A DNA stretch of 40,595 nucleotides, from contig WOYS01000121.1 of the NCBI GenBank assembly GCA_011620645.1, positions 1-40,595 on the forward strand, in the 5' to 3' direction. This document shows, in pieces, positions 28,965-38,865 of the stretch (its first letter is position 1; the number at the start of each line of letters is the position of its first letter). Origin of the DNA: Mycobacterium sp. (GTDB lineage: Bacteria; Actinomycetota; Actinomycetes; Mycobacteriales; Mycobacteriaceae). A program made the position numbers and the translations under genes. The notes beneath the pieces are model-generated. The model did no database searches. It was not told where the DNA came from and was given only the letters and a program-made list of their open reading frames with translations.

Positions 28965-30119
28965 CCGAAGCGCTCGAATTCGACGATATCCAGCACATCC
29001 TGCTGACCAGGACGCCGGCGATCACCGGGCGTTACGAGTTCCTGACGTTCGACACCCCGGCCAGCGGACGCGCCTGGCTGACGGAGCTGCCCGATCGGGT
29101 GCAGTCCGCGTCCGACGCCACATCGACCATGGACGAATCCGACCGGTGGGTCACCCTGGCGTTCACCTGGACCGGCCTGCGTGCGCTCGGCGTGTCCGAG
29201 GAATCACTGGCCACCTTTCCCGGCGAGTTCCGCGAAGGCATGGCGGCCAGGGCCAGCATCCTCGGTGACACCGGCACGTGCGCGCCCGAACACTGGGTCG
29301 GCGGGCTGGCCGGCGACGATGTGCATGCCATCGCGATCCTGTTCTCCCGCACCGAGGAGCAGTGTGCCCGATCCATCGCGGAACACGACAAACTGCTCGC
29401 TCGCACGGACGGTGTGCGCAGCCTGTCCTACCTCGACCTGAACGCGTCGCCACCGTTCAACTACGCGCACGACCATTTCGGCTTCCGGGATCGATTGTCC
29501 CAGCCGGTGATGAAGGGATCGGGCGAGGAGCCGACACCGGGTTCCGGCGAGGCGCTGGAACCAGGAGAGTTCATCCTCGGCTACCCGGATGAGAACGGTC
29601 CGGTCGCGAATCTTCCTCAGCCCGAGGTCCTGTCGCGCAATGGCAGCTTCATGGCCTACCGAAGACTGCAGGAGCACGTCGGAACGTTTCGCGAGTACCT
29701 GAGCGATCATGCGGAGACCCCCCGAGGAGCAGGAACTGCTGGCGGCCAAGTTCATGGGCCGCTGGCGCAGCGGCGCGCCACTGGTCCTGGCGCCTGAGCA
29801 CGACGATCCGGAGTTGGGCGCCGACCCCATGCGCAACAACGATTTCAACTACAAGGAGATGGATCCGCACGGGTACGCCTGCCCGCTGGGTTCACACGCC
29901 CGCCGGCTCAACTCGCGTGACACCGCGCATTACATGAACCGTCGCCGGATGATCCGGCGTGGTGCCACCTACACGCTGGATTTCACCGTTCCCAAACGTC
30001 CGATCCGCAAGGTGCACAAGGGTTTGCCGGCATTCACCACCCTCACCGGTGGTGCGTACTTCTTTCTGCCGGGTATGTCGGCGATGAGGTACCTCGCGGC
30101 ACTCGACACGGGGGGATGA
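28961..30119 (+). pseudogene. DyP-type heme peroxidase, frameshifted and internally shortened
   Basis: From GTG 28961 the frame encodes a DyP N-terminal ferredoxin-like domain (DIQHILLTRTPAITGRYEFL), the motif region HFGFRDRLSQP (G174-R178, with Arg in place of the last Gly of GXXDG), and GEFILGYPDENG. It then shifts frame at six C (29718-29723); removing one C gives ETPEEQELLAAKFMGRWRSG and continues to TGA 30117-30119. The second part has the heme-ligand region CPLGSHARRLNSRD (likely H312) and ends GLPAFTTLTGGAYFFLPG. After RRGATY the family normally has about 60-70 more residues, including the RGLLF..QFEF helix, before VPKRPIRK; these are missing. The reconstructed 385 residues would probably not hold heme normally. 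Confidence 0.78.
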
Positions 30120-30832
30120 TCATGACCGCTGCGCGTACGTATAACCAGACCCATGTACCGCGACCGCACAACGGTCGACGCCGGATCAGCATCTACTGGA
30201 CGTGGAGCTATCGGTGGGAGTGGCCGGCCTACGAGACACCCGAGTACGACGCGGCGAATTTCCTTCAGGGAATCCCCGGCACGCTCGAACTCTTCCATCG
30301 GTCCACGTTGGCGTTCCAGGCGCTGGCCGAGGAGGCAACCGGGCACCCCGTCGCGGTGTTCCAGCGAATCGACCAAGCCGGCTACCGATTACCGATCGAC
30401 GAACGGATCCTGGCCGATACCGACACCCTGATGGTGTTCGGGCTCGATCACCTGCCCTCCGAGCAGGACGCCGACCCGGAGGAGATCGACGCGATCAGTC
30501 AGTGGCTTCAGCGCGAGGGCACCTGCCTGGTGCTGGCACCGCATCATGACGTCGGCTTCACCGATGACTACAGCCAGCGCCGGGTCGAGTATCTGCACCA
30601 CGGCGACAGGCTGGTGCCCAGACAGCAGCGTTTCAGCCAGTACACCCGGTCGTTGACGGCGGCGCTGGCCGTGCCGGTGCACAACACCTGGGGGCTGCGC
30701 CCGGCCGTCGTCGACGGTACGAACCAGATCGCGCCGCTGACAGCGATTCACGACTTGGACGCGACCGGCCTGCTGGCTGCAGAACTTCTGGCGCAACGTC
30801 GCCACCATGAAGTGACGCCGCCTTGGGCCTGA
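30116..30832 (+). CDS. Unknown protein of the DyP operon, probably C-terminally disrupted
   Basis: A 238-codon frame overlapping the peroxidase stop by ATGA. No known domain is certain. Features are a conserved-looking N-terminus RRRISIYWTWSYRWEWPAYE, then DTLMVFGLDHLPSEQ and GTCLVLAPHHDVGFTDDY, which resemble the alternating strands of a ThuA/glutamine-amidotransferase-like alpha/beta fold. No signal peptide or membrane helix. The last residues (ELLAQRRHHEV) look unrelated. In another frame bases 30777-30815 read LQNFWRNVATMK then stop, a plausible genuine C-terminus, so an out-of-frame deletion near 30770 is likely. Confidence 0.55.
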   Translation: MIMTAARTYNQTHVPRPHNGRRRISIYWTWSYRWEWPAYETPEYDAANFLQGIPGTLELFHRSTLAFQALAEEATGHPVAVFQRIDQAGYRLPIDERILADTDTLMVFGLDHLPSEQDADPEEIDAISQWLQREGTCLVLAPHHDVGFTDDYSQRRVEYLHHGDRLVPRQQRFSQYTRSLTAALAVPVHNTWGLRPAVVDGTNQIAPLTAIHDLDATGLLAAELLAQRRHHEVTPPWA

Positions 30833-30872
30833 TTCCTCGCGTGCACCCGGGATTGGCCTGACCAGCTCGCAC

Positions 30873-30878
30873 TAGGAT
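30873..30878 (+). promoter_or_regulatory. Candidate -10 element (TAGGAT) for gatB
   Basis: TAGGAT ends 7 nt before ATG 30886. This would let gatB be transcribed independently of the decaying operon upstream. Confidence 0.45.
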
Positions 30879-30885
30879 CGTCGAT

Positions 30886-32388
30886 ATGAGTGTCGATATC
30901 GCCGAACTCCTCGACTACGACGACGTCATCGCCGCGTATGACCCCGTGATGGGCATGGAAGTGCACGTCGAGCTGTCCACCGCCACCAAAATGTTCTGCG
31001 GGTGCGCCAACAAGTTCGGTGCCGAACCCAACACCCAGGTCTGCCCGGTGTGTCTGGGCCTGCCCGGGTCGCTGCCGGTGCTCAACCAGGCCGCCGTGGA
31101 ATCGGCGATCCGGATCGGGCTGGCGCTCAACTGCGAGATCGCGCCATGGGGACGCTTCGCCCGGAAGAACTACTTCTATCCCGATCAGCCGAAGAACTAC
31201 CAGATCTCCCAGTACGACGAGCCGATCGCGATCGACGGCCACCTTGATGTGCCGCTCGACGACGGCACCACCTGGCGGATCGAGATCGAACGCGCCCACA
31301 TGGAAGAGGACACCGGCAAGCTCACCCACCTGGGTAGCGACACCGGCCGGATCTCCGGTGCGACCACATCGCTGGCCGACTTCAACCGCGCCGGTGTGCC
31401 GCTGATCGAGATCGTCACCCGGCCGATCGAGGGCACCGGCGAGCGGGCCCCGGAGATCGCGCGCGCATACGTCACCGCGCTGCGTGATCTGCTGCGCGGG
31501 TTGGATGTGTCCGATGTGCGGATGGACCAGGGATCGATGCGCTGTGACGCCAACCTGTCGCTGAAGCCCAAGGGCGCAACCGAGTTCGGTAGCCGCACCG
31601 AGACCAAGAACGTCAACTCCCTCAAGAGCGTGGAGGTCGCCGTCCGCTACGAGATGCGCCGCCAGGCAGCCGTGCTGCGGTCCGGTGGCACCGTCACCCA
31701 GGAGACCCGGCATTTCCACGAGGACGGGCACACCAATGCCGGCCGCAGCAAGGAGACCGCACAGGACTACCGCTACTTCCCGGAGCCGGACCTGGAACCG
31801 GTGGCTCCCTCCGCCGAACTGGTCGAGAAGTTGCGTAGCACCATCCCCGAGCTTCCGTGGTTGGTGCGCAACCGCGTTCAGCAGGAGTGGGGCATCTCCG
31901 ACGAGGTGATGCGCGACTTGGTCAACAACGGGGCGATCGATCTGGTGGCCGCAACGGTGGCCCAGGGTGCGTCCAGCGAGGCCGCGCGCGCCTGGTGGGG
32001 CAACTTCCTGGTGCAGAAGGCCAACGAGGTCGGGGCCGAACTCGAGGCACTCGCTATCACGCCCGCCCAGGTGGCCGCGGTGGTGAAACTCGTTGACGAG
32101 GGCAAGCTTTCGAACAAGCTGGCCCGGCAGGTCATCGAGGGTGTGCTGGCCGGTGAGGGTGAGCCGGAACAGGTGATGAACGACCGCGGACTGGTCGTGG
32201 TGCGCGACGATTCGCTGATCCAGGCAGCGGTCGACGAGGCGCTGGCCGCCAACCCCGATGTCGCGGACAAGATCCGTGGCGGCAAGGTACAGGCTGCCGG
32301 CGCCATCGTCGGCGCGGTGATGAAGGCGACCAAGGGGCAGGCCGACGCGGCGCGGGTGCGCGAACTGGTGCTGGCCGCCTGTTCCTAG
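30886..32388 (+). CDS. gatB: Asp-tRNA(Asn)/Glu-tRNA(Gln) amidotransferase subunit B
   Basis: A 500-residue GatB, the kinase and transamidase subunit of GatCAB. The family opening [18 protein letters not shown] (23-40) is followed by [17 protein letters not shown] (51-67), whose cysteines with C38 and C40 form the zinc-binding set. [18 protein letters not shown] and the C-terminal YqeY-like helical region (from about residue 330 to the end, including [15 protein letters not shown]) are complete. Its stop overlaps the convergent lppZ stop through CTAG. Confidence 0.96.
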   Translation: MSVDIAELLDYDDVIAAYDPVMGMEVHVELSTATKMFCGCANKFGAEPNTQVCPVCLGLPGSLPVLNQAAVESAIRIGLALNCEIAPWGRFARKNYFYPDQPKNYQISQYDEPIAIDGHLDVPLDDGTTWRIEIERAHMEEDTGKLTHLGSDTGRISGATTSLADFNRAGVPLIEIVTRPIEGTGERAPEIARAYVTALRDLLRGLDVSDVRMDQGSMRCDANLSLKPKGATEFGSRTETKNVNSLKSVEVAVRYEMRRQAAVLRSGGTVTQETRHFHEDGHTNAGRSKETAQDYRYFPEPDLEPVAPSAELVEKLRSTIPELPWLVRNRVQQEWGISDEVMRDLVNNGAIDLVAATVAQGASSEAARAWWGNFLVQKANEVGAELEALAITPAQVAAVVKLVDEGKLSNKLARQVIEGVLAGEGEPEQVMNDRGLVVVRDDSLIQAAVDEALAANPDVADKIRGGKVQAAGAIVGAVMKATKGQADAARVRELVLAACS

Positions 32389-33518
32389 GTCTTGTCGGCG
32401 TTAGGGCGCGGGAAGCCGCCACCGGACGGGAACAGCGGGAAGACCACGTCGTCGAGCTTTTCGGCGTCACCGGAGGTCTTGTTCACCGTCGCACCCCAGA
32501 TGTTGCCGTCCGGGGACACCGCGAGCGCCCACGCGTGGCCGTGCTGATCCTGACGGACCACCTCGGGTTCGCCGGTGACCGCGCCGGTGTCGGGAGCCAA
32601 CCGCAGCGCCACGGTCTGCTTGGTGTTCACCAGGTTCACCAGCACGGTGCCGTCGAGCGCGGCGCAGCCTGCGACCCCGGGACGATCCGGCCACGTCCAG
32701 ACCGTCGACACGGTGGAATCCTTGGTGATGCGCTGAATCCGATCCGCCGACGGGGTGCGGTCGGTGACATACAGCGAGCCGTCGGACGGGTCGACGCACA
32801 TGCTGCCGCCGGCGCCCATCCCGGACAGCGCGGTGGTCTGAGGCGCCTGATCCACGGTGGTCGGCTGCTCGATGCGCAGCACCTTGCCGGCCAGCGACGC
32901 CGGATCGTTGGCCTGCGCCGGATCGCCGGCGTCGCCGGTCAGCACGAGCAGGGTGGTCGGGCTGGTGAAGACCAGCGCTCCGGCATTGTTGGTCGGGCCC
33001 TTCGGGATCCCGGTGAGAATCGGCTTGGGCGGGTCGCTGTCGGCGATGCGGACCACCCGGTTGTCGGTAGGGGTGCTGACGTAGGCGTACATCAGCCGGT
33101 CCTGCGGGTAGGTCGGCGATTTCACGATGTCGAGCAGCCCGCCGTCGCCGGCCGGATCGACCGGGATGGTCAGCTTGACCACGGGCTCCGCCTTGGTGGA
33201 CACCTCTTTGATGACGCCGCTGGTCCGCTCGGCGACCAGGGCCGACTGGCTGTCGCCGCCCATGATCAGTCCGCTCGTGCTTTCCAGGCAGCCCTGCATC
33301 ACACCGGGCGCCGGGCACGCCTTCGGGAATGGGGTGCCCGGCAGCGGCGGCGGCGGTTCGGGCGTGGCGGGCGGTGGGGGCGCCATCTCGGGTTCTGTGG
33401 TGAACGGTTGCGACTGGGCGTCGTCGAACCGCGCGCATCCGGATCCGACCAGCAATGCCGCACACAGCAGCACGGCCAGTCGCGCCGGCATGCTCCGTGT
33501 CGGTCCGCCCCGTCTCAT
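32385..33518 (-). CDS. lppZ: Lipoprotein LppZ-like, beta-propeller/sorbosone dehydrogenase-like fold
   Basis: A 377-residue lipoprotein. Residues 1-27 are a signal peptide ending LLVGSGC with acylated C28; a proline-rich linker (about 45-62) leads to repeated blades ([63 protein letters not shown]) like NHL and glucose/sorbosone dehydrogenase propellers. It corresponds to M. tuberculosis Rv3006 (LppZ); function unknown. ATG 33518 is supported over ATG 33491 by TAACCT ending 7 nt upstream on the minus strand. A 31-bp tandem repeat lies in its upstream region. Confidence 0.86.
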   Translation of the reverse strand: MRRGGPTRSMPARLAVLLCAALLVGSGCARFDDAQSQPFTTEPEMAPPPPATPEPPPPLPGTPFPKACPAPGVMQGCLESTSGLIMGGDSQSALVAERTSGVIKEVSTKAEPVVKLTIPVDPAGDGGLLDIVKSPTYPQDRLMYAYVSTPTDNRVVRIADSDPPKPILTGIPKGPTNNAGALVFTSPTTLLVLTGDAGDPAQANDPASLAGKVLRIEQPTTVDQAPQTTALSGMGAGGSMCVDPSDGSLYVTDRTPSADRIQRITKDSTVSTVWTWPDRPGVAGCAALDGTVLVNLVNTKQTVALRLAPDTGAVTGEPEVVRQDQHGHAWALAVSPDGNIWGATVNKTSGDAEKLDDVVFPLFPSGGGFPRPNADKT

Positions 33519-33525
33519 GCAGGCC

Positions 33526-33531
33526 AGGTTA
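33526..33531 (-). promoter_or_regulatory. Candidate -10 element (TAACCT) for lppZ
   Basis: On the minus strand TAACCT ends 7 nt before ATG 33518 and supports that start as leaderless. Confidence 0.4.
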
Positions 33532-33562
33532 CGGATCGCCGGGCGGTATGCGCCACGGAGGC

Positions 33563-33682
33563 CGTCGCTGCGCTCGCCCGGGGTGTGTCTTCCCGTCGCT
33601 GCGCTCGCCCAGGGTGTGTCTTCCCGTCGCTGCGCTCGCCCGGGGTGTGTCTTCCCGTCGCTGCGCTCGCCCGGGGTGTGTC
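33563..33682. repeat. 31-bp tandem direct repeat, 3.9 copies
   Basis: Units start at 33563, 33594, 33625 and 33656; the last lacks 4 bases. The core CGTCGCTGCGCTCGCCC is identical in all and is followed by GGGGTGTGTCTTCC; copy two has one A for G at 33611. The array fills most of the 249-nt gap between divergent lppZ and doxX. The unit is not a multiple of three and no gene uses it. The remaining gap holds only the two promoter candidates. Confidence 0.95.
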
Positions 33683-33754
33683 ACAACTCGGCAACGGTGT
33701 GGATACGCTGCATACTGCGCCGCGCCAATCCCTGGTTCTGCGGTGACTTGCACT

Positions 33755-33760
33755 TACGCT
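33755..33760 (+). promoter_or_regulatory. Candidate -10 element (TACGCT) for doxX
   Basis: TACGCT ends 7 nt before GTG 33768 and no ribosome site is present, consistent with a leaderless start. Confidence 0.45.
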
Positions 33761-33767
33761 GGCATCC

Positions 33768-34598
33768 GTGACCGCTGAACCTCAGAAGCTGACCGACTGG
33801 CAACGGCCTGAGTCGGCGCGGTTGGTCGACCCGGAAGAAGACCTTCCCTCGTCGACCTACGGGGGAGACTTCGAGACCACCGCCATCCCGCGCTACGACA
33901 CCATCGGCTCGGCCGACTCCCTGAGGCCGGATCTACCGGCCTTCGCGCTGCTGAACGATCCCGAGCCGCTGCCCTATGTCTCACCGGCGCGGTCCAACCC
34001 CTACGCCGCGACGCCGGTAGCTCCGGCCGAGATCGAGCCGTATGACGCTGATCGGCAGATCAAGGTCGCCGGCCAGCGGGGCACCACCGATCTGGGCCTG
34101 ATGGTGCTGCGGGTCGGTCTCGGCGCCCTGCTGATCGTGCACGCCCTGCAGAAGATGTTCGGCTGGTGGGGCGGCTCGGGCCTGAGCGGTTTCGAGGGCT
34201 CGCTGGCCGAACTCGGCTATCAGCAGGCCGGTCTGCTCACCTATGCCGGCGCGGGAGCGCAGATCGTCGCCGGGGTACTGCTCGTACTCGGGCTGTTCAC
34301 CCCATTGGCCGCGGCCGCCGCGCTCGCCTATCTGATCAATGCGCTGCTGGCTTCCATCGCCGCCGAACCCGGCGCGAGCTTCGTCGACTTCGTGATCCCG
34401 TCCGGCAACGAGCACCAGGTCACCCTGGTCTTCGTTGCCGCGGCGCTGACGCTGACCGGTCCCGGACGCTACGGCCTGGACGCCGGACGTGGCTGGGCAC
34501 GACGGCCGTTCATCGGATCGTTTCTGGCGCTGCTGCTCGGGATCGGCGTCGGCGTCGGCATCTGGATCTTGCTCAACGGAGCCAACCCGCTCGGCTGA
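33768..34598 (+). CDS. DoxX family membrane protein (Rv3005c-like)
   Basis: A 276-residue protein with a hydrophilic, proline-rich N-terminal 100 residues and a DoxX-type membrane core: helices near 107-127, 153-176, 178-197, 216-230 and 247-269. The core motif LRVGLGALLIVHALQKMFGW is characteristic. In M. tuberculosis the homologue Rv3005c (DoxX) forms a membrane complex with SodA and SseA that detoxifies radicals and recycles thiols; the same role is likely here. GTG 33768 is preceded by TACGCT. It ends 4 nt from the convergent cfp6-like gene. Confidence 0.88.
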   Translation: MTAEPQKLTDWQRPESARLVDPEEDLPSSTYGGDFETTAIPRYDTIGSADSLRPDLPAFALLNDPEPLPYVSPARSNPYAATPVAPAEIEPYDADRQIKVAGQRGTTDLGLMVLRVGLGALLIVHALQKMFGWWGGSGLSGFEGSLAELGYQQAGLLTYAGAGAQIVAGVLLVLGLFTPLAAAAALAYLINALLASIAAEPGASFVDFVIPSGNEHQVTLVFVAAALTLTGPGRYGLDAGRGWARRPFIGSFLALLLGIGVGVGIWILLNGANPLG

Positions 34599-34602
34599 TC
34601 CC

Positions 34603-34983
34603 TCAGCTGTACGGGTTCGGGACGCGGCCGCCACTGGCCGCGGTCAACAGCGGCAATATCGCGAAAGTCACTGCGGGCAGCGTCATTTCGCTGCCATCGG
34701 TGAGCCGTGCCTTGGCCCAGGACGATCGGGTGAATCGCAATCCCTCGATCTGCTCCCACTGCACGGTCCGGCTGCGCAGCAACGTGCGCGCGGTCACCTG
34801 ATCACGGTCGGCCACAGTGCGGTAGCGGATGACGGCCGCCGACACAAGCACCGGAAGCACGAACAGCACCTGCGTCCAGCTGGGCCAGACGAACACCAGC
34901 GCCGCCAGCCCGAGGACGAGGAATACCACCGCAATGTGGGCCATCGGGGAGATGCGGATGACGAGCGGGGAAGGGGCACTCAC
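34603..34983 (-). CDS. cfp6: Small membrane protein with bacterial PH-like domain (Cfp6 family)
   Basis: A 126-residue protein with two close hydrophobic segments (about 15-33 and 37-53) and a C-terminal beta-rich domain (RTVADRDQVTARTLLRSRTVQWEQIEGLRF, split here: the segment VQWEQIEGLRF is diagnostic) of the bPH_6 type. It corresponds to the low-molecular-weight antigen Cfp6 (Rv3004) next to doxX and ilvB. Function unknown. GTG 34983 follows a weak GAGAGGA ribosome site. It is divergent from the ilvBNC operon. Confidence 0.83.
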   Translation of the reverse strand: MSAPSPLVIRISPMAHIAVVFLVLGLAALVFVWPSWTQVLFVLPVLVSAAVIRYRTVADRDQVTARTLLRSRTVQWEQIEGLRFTRSSWAKARLTDGSEMTLPAVTFAILPLLTAASGGRVPNPYS

Positions 34984-35046
34984 CCCGACATCCTCTCATC
35001 GCCGGTGTGGCCGACTTTCCGGCGAGGTTGATGCAGCGAAGGCAAT

Positions 35047-35076
35047 TTGACCTTTGAGCAGTGCGGCGGCTACCGT
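35047..35076 (+). promoter_or_regulatory. Promoter of the ilvBNC leader (TTGACC - 18 nt - TACCGT)
   Basis: TTGACC (35047-35052) and TACCGT (35071-35076) are 18 nt apart. The -10 ends 8 nt before ATG 35085, so the leader peptide is probably translated from a leaderless 5' end. Confidence 0.6.
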
Positions 35077-35084
35077 CAGCTGTT

Positions 35085-35156
35085 ATGTACACCCCGGACA
35101 AGCTCGTAGTAATTGGTTGGCGCGTTGATGCCGCGCTAGCTCTCTGCCGGGCCTAG
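35085..35156 (+). CDS. ilvB leader peptide (branched-chain amino acid attenuation)
   Basis: ATG 35085 opens a 23-codon frame ending at TAG 35154-35156. Codons 7-10 are Leu-Val-Val-Ile (35103-35114), followed by Val at 14 and Leu residues at 18 and 20. This is the composition expected of a leader that senses charged leucyl-, valyl- and isoleucyl-tRNA. The first pairing arm of the RNA switch begins one base after the Ile codon, and an intrinsic terminator follows at 35177. No ribosome site precedes the ATG, but a promoter -10 sits 8 nt upstream. Comparable ilvB leader peptides are known in corynebacteria. Confidence 0.85.
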   Translation: MYTPDKLVVIGWRVDAALALCRA

Positions 35157-35179
35157 CCAACAGCATCGACGCGCCAACC
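35115..35179 (+). promoter_or_regulatory. Alternative leader hairpin of the ilvBNC attenuator
   Basis: GGTTGGCGCGTTGATGC (35115-35131) pairs with GCATCGACGCGCCAACC (35163-35179) over 17 bp with one G-U pair. The second arm overlaps the base of the terminator (35177 on), so the two structures compete at their boundary. Confidence 0.75.
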
Positions 35180-35213
35180 CTCGTACAGCGGACTCCGCTG
35201 GCGGGGGTTTTTT
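35177..35213 (+). terminator. Intrinsic terminator (attenuator) of ilvBNC
   Basis: ACCCTCG (35177-35183) pairs with CGGGGGT (35202-35208) and the inner CAGCGG (35186-35191) with CCGCTG (35195-35200), followed by six T (35208-35213). This is the only classic T-tailed terminator in the window. About 60 nt of leader without further recognised structure lead to ilvB. Confidence 0.85.
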
Positions 35214-35276
35214 GCTGTCACCGACCGTCACAACACCACAGACGCAACCCGATCAACCAGAACCAAAGAGGAAACA

Positions 35277-37138
35277 GTGAGCGCACCCACGACGCGACCG
35301 CCGGAGCCCACCCAGCGCGCGACCGGCAGTGAGACCGTCGCCAAGCCGGCCAAGAAGGCGGAGCTGAAAGCGAACCATGTTGCACCGCAACGGATGACCG
35401 GCGCGCAGTCGGTCGTGCGGTCGTTGGAGGAGATCGGTGTCGAGGTGATCTTCGGTATCCCCGGCGGCGCAGTCCTGCCGGTCTACGACCCGCTCTACGA
35501 TTCGCAGAAGCTCCGTCACGTTCTGGTGCGACATGAGCAGGGCGCCGGCCACGCCGCCAGTGGTTACGCGCACGCCACCGGCAAGGTCGGCGTGATGTTG
35601 GCCACCTCCGGCCCCGGTGCGACCAACCTGGTCACCCCGCTGGCCGACGCCCAGATGGATTCCATCCCGGTGGTCGCCATCACCGGGCAGGTTGGACGCG
35701 CCCTGATCGGCACCGATGCCTTCCAGGAAGCCGATATCTCCGGCATCACCATGCCGATCACCAAGCACAACTTCCTGGTGCGTCACGGCGACGACATCCC
35801 GCAGGTCATCGCCGAGGCCTTCCACATCGCCGGCAGCGGTCGGCCCGGAGCGGTTCTCGTCGACGTCCCCAAGGACGTCCTGCAGGCGGAGTGCACCTTC
35901 GCCTGGCCGCCGGTTCTTGATCTGCCGGGCTACAAGCCGAACACCAAGCCGCACAACCGCCAGGTGCGCGAGGCGGCCAGGCTGATCGCCGAGGCGCGCA
36001 AGCCGGTGCTGTACGTGGGTGGCGGCGTCATCCGCGGTGAGGCCACTGCCGAACTGATGGACCTGGCCGAGCTGACCGGTATCCCGGTGGTCACCACGCT
36101 GATGGCCCGCGGTGCGTTCCCGGACAGCCATCCGCAGAACATGGGTATGCCCGGCATGCACGGCACGGTTGCTGCGGTGGCCGCGCTGCAGAGGAGTGAC
36201 CTGCTGATCGCCCTGGGCACCCGCTTCGATGATCGCGTCACGGGCAAGCTGGATTCCTTCGCGCCCGGCGCCAAGGTGATCCACGCCGATATCGATCCGG
36301 CGGAGATCGGCAAGAACCGGCATGCCGATGTGCCGATCGTGGGTGATGTCCGCAACGTGATCACCGATCTGCTGGAGGTCCTGCGCCGCGATGAGACGAA
36401 TGCGGCGTCGCTGGGTCTGGGCAACTGGTGGGAATACCTGTCGAGCGTCAGGTCGACCTACCCCTTGAGCTACGGCCCGCAGAGCGACGGCAGCCTGAGT
36501 CCCGAGTTCGTCATCGAGAAACTGGGCCAGATCGCCGGACCCGAGGCCGTGTATGTCGCCGGTGTGGGTCAGCACCAGATGTGGGCCGCGCAGTTCGTGA
36601 AGTACGAGAACCCGAAGACCTGGCTGAACTCCGGCGGCCTGGGCACCATGGGCTACGCGATACCGGCCGCGATGGGCGCCAAGTTCGCCCGGCCGGAGGC
36701 CGAGGTGTGGGCGATCGACGGCGACGGCTGCTTCCAGATGACCAATCAGGAGCTGGCCACCTGCGCCATCGAGGGGGCGCCGATCAAGGTGGCGCTGATC
36801 AACAACGGCAACCTGGGAATGGTGCGGCAGTGGCAGACGCTGTTCTACGAACAGCGCTACAGCCAGACCGACCTGTCCACCCACAGCCGCCGGATTCCCG
36901 ATTTCGTGAAGCTGGCCGAGGCCATGGGTTGTGTCGGACTGCGTTGTGAGCGTGCCGAAGACGTCGAGGACGTCATCAACCAGGCGCGCGCCATCAACGA
37001 CCGGCCCGTCGTCATCGATTTCATCGTCGGCGCCGACGCACAGGTGTGGCCGATGGTGGCCGCGGGAACCAGCAATGACGAGATCGAGGCCGCCCGCGGT
37101 ATCCGGCCGCTGTTCGATTCGGAAGAGGGGCACGCCTG

Positions 37139-37139
<1 letters not shown>
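35277..37139 (+). CDS. ilvB: Acetolactate synthase large subunit
   Basis: A 620-residue ThDP enzyme making acetolactate (valine, leucine) and acetohydroxybutyrate (isoleucine). The catalytic glutamate is E87 in VRHEQGAGH; the ThDP-Mg motif runs from GDGCF (482-486) to INN (508-510); the herbicide-site tryptophan is in [10 protein letters not shown]. About 40 extra N-terminal residues rich in Thr, Pro and Lys precede the core. GTG 35277 follows AAAGAGGA. Expression is probably set by the attenuator upstream. Its stop overlaps the ilvN start by one base (TGATG). Confidence 0.96.
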
Positions 37140-38706
<1,567 letters not shown>

Positions 38707-38715
38707 TTCGCTGAA

Positions 38716-38865
38716 CTACCCGAAATGGTTGCTACCGGATGCTCGGTAGCAACCATTTCGCGTCTCGGGGCGTGGCCTCGTGACCTGCGCGGCGGCAGCC
38801 ACGCGCCCGGCCATCGAGGTGCCATGGCCGGTGGCCGAGTAGTAGATGACGGCGAGTTTGGTCAT
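38716..38865 (-). pseudogene. Truncated WrbA-like flavodoxin (NAD(P)H:quinone oxidoreductase) remnant
   Basis: On the minus strand ATG 38865 opens MTKLAVIYYSATGHGTSMAG, the FMN phosphate-binding start of a WrbA/flavodoxin, and continues to VAAAAQ. After about residue 27 the similarity ends and the frame runs through the ilvC terminator hairpin to a TAG at 38716-38718, giving only 49 residues of a protein normally near 200. The start overlaps the stop of the upstream oxidoreductase as ATGA, so the intact gene was once the second gene of that operon. A deletion with one end near 38784 is the simplest explanation. Confidence 0.75.
38721..38760. terminator. Terminator hairpin between ilvC and the minus-strand operon
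   Basis: CGAAATGGTTGCTACCG (38721-38737) and CGGTAGCAACCATTTCG (38744-38760) are perfect 17-bp complements with a 6-nt loop. It sits 15 nt past the ilvC stop and, being symmetrical, could stop transcripts from both sides. No T-run follows. Confidence 0.75.

Noticed and set aside
33563-33682. Tandem repeats considered as a CRISPR array
   Set aside because: The units are directly contiguous with no variable spacers, and no cas genes are present.
35253-37133. A 626-codon open frame on the minus strand opposite ilvB
   Set aside because: It is a shadow of the high-GC ilvB gene with no recognisable domain and no start signals.
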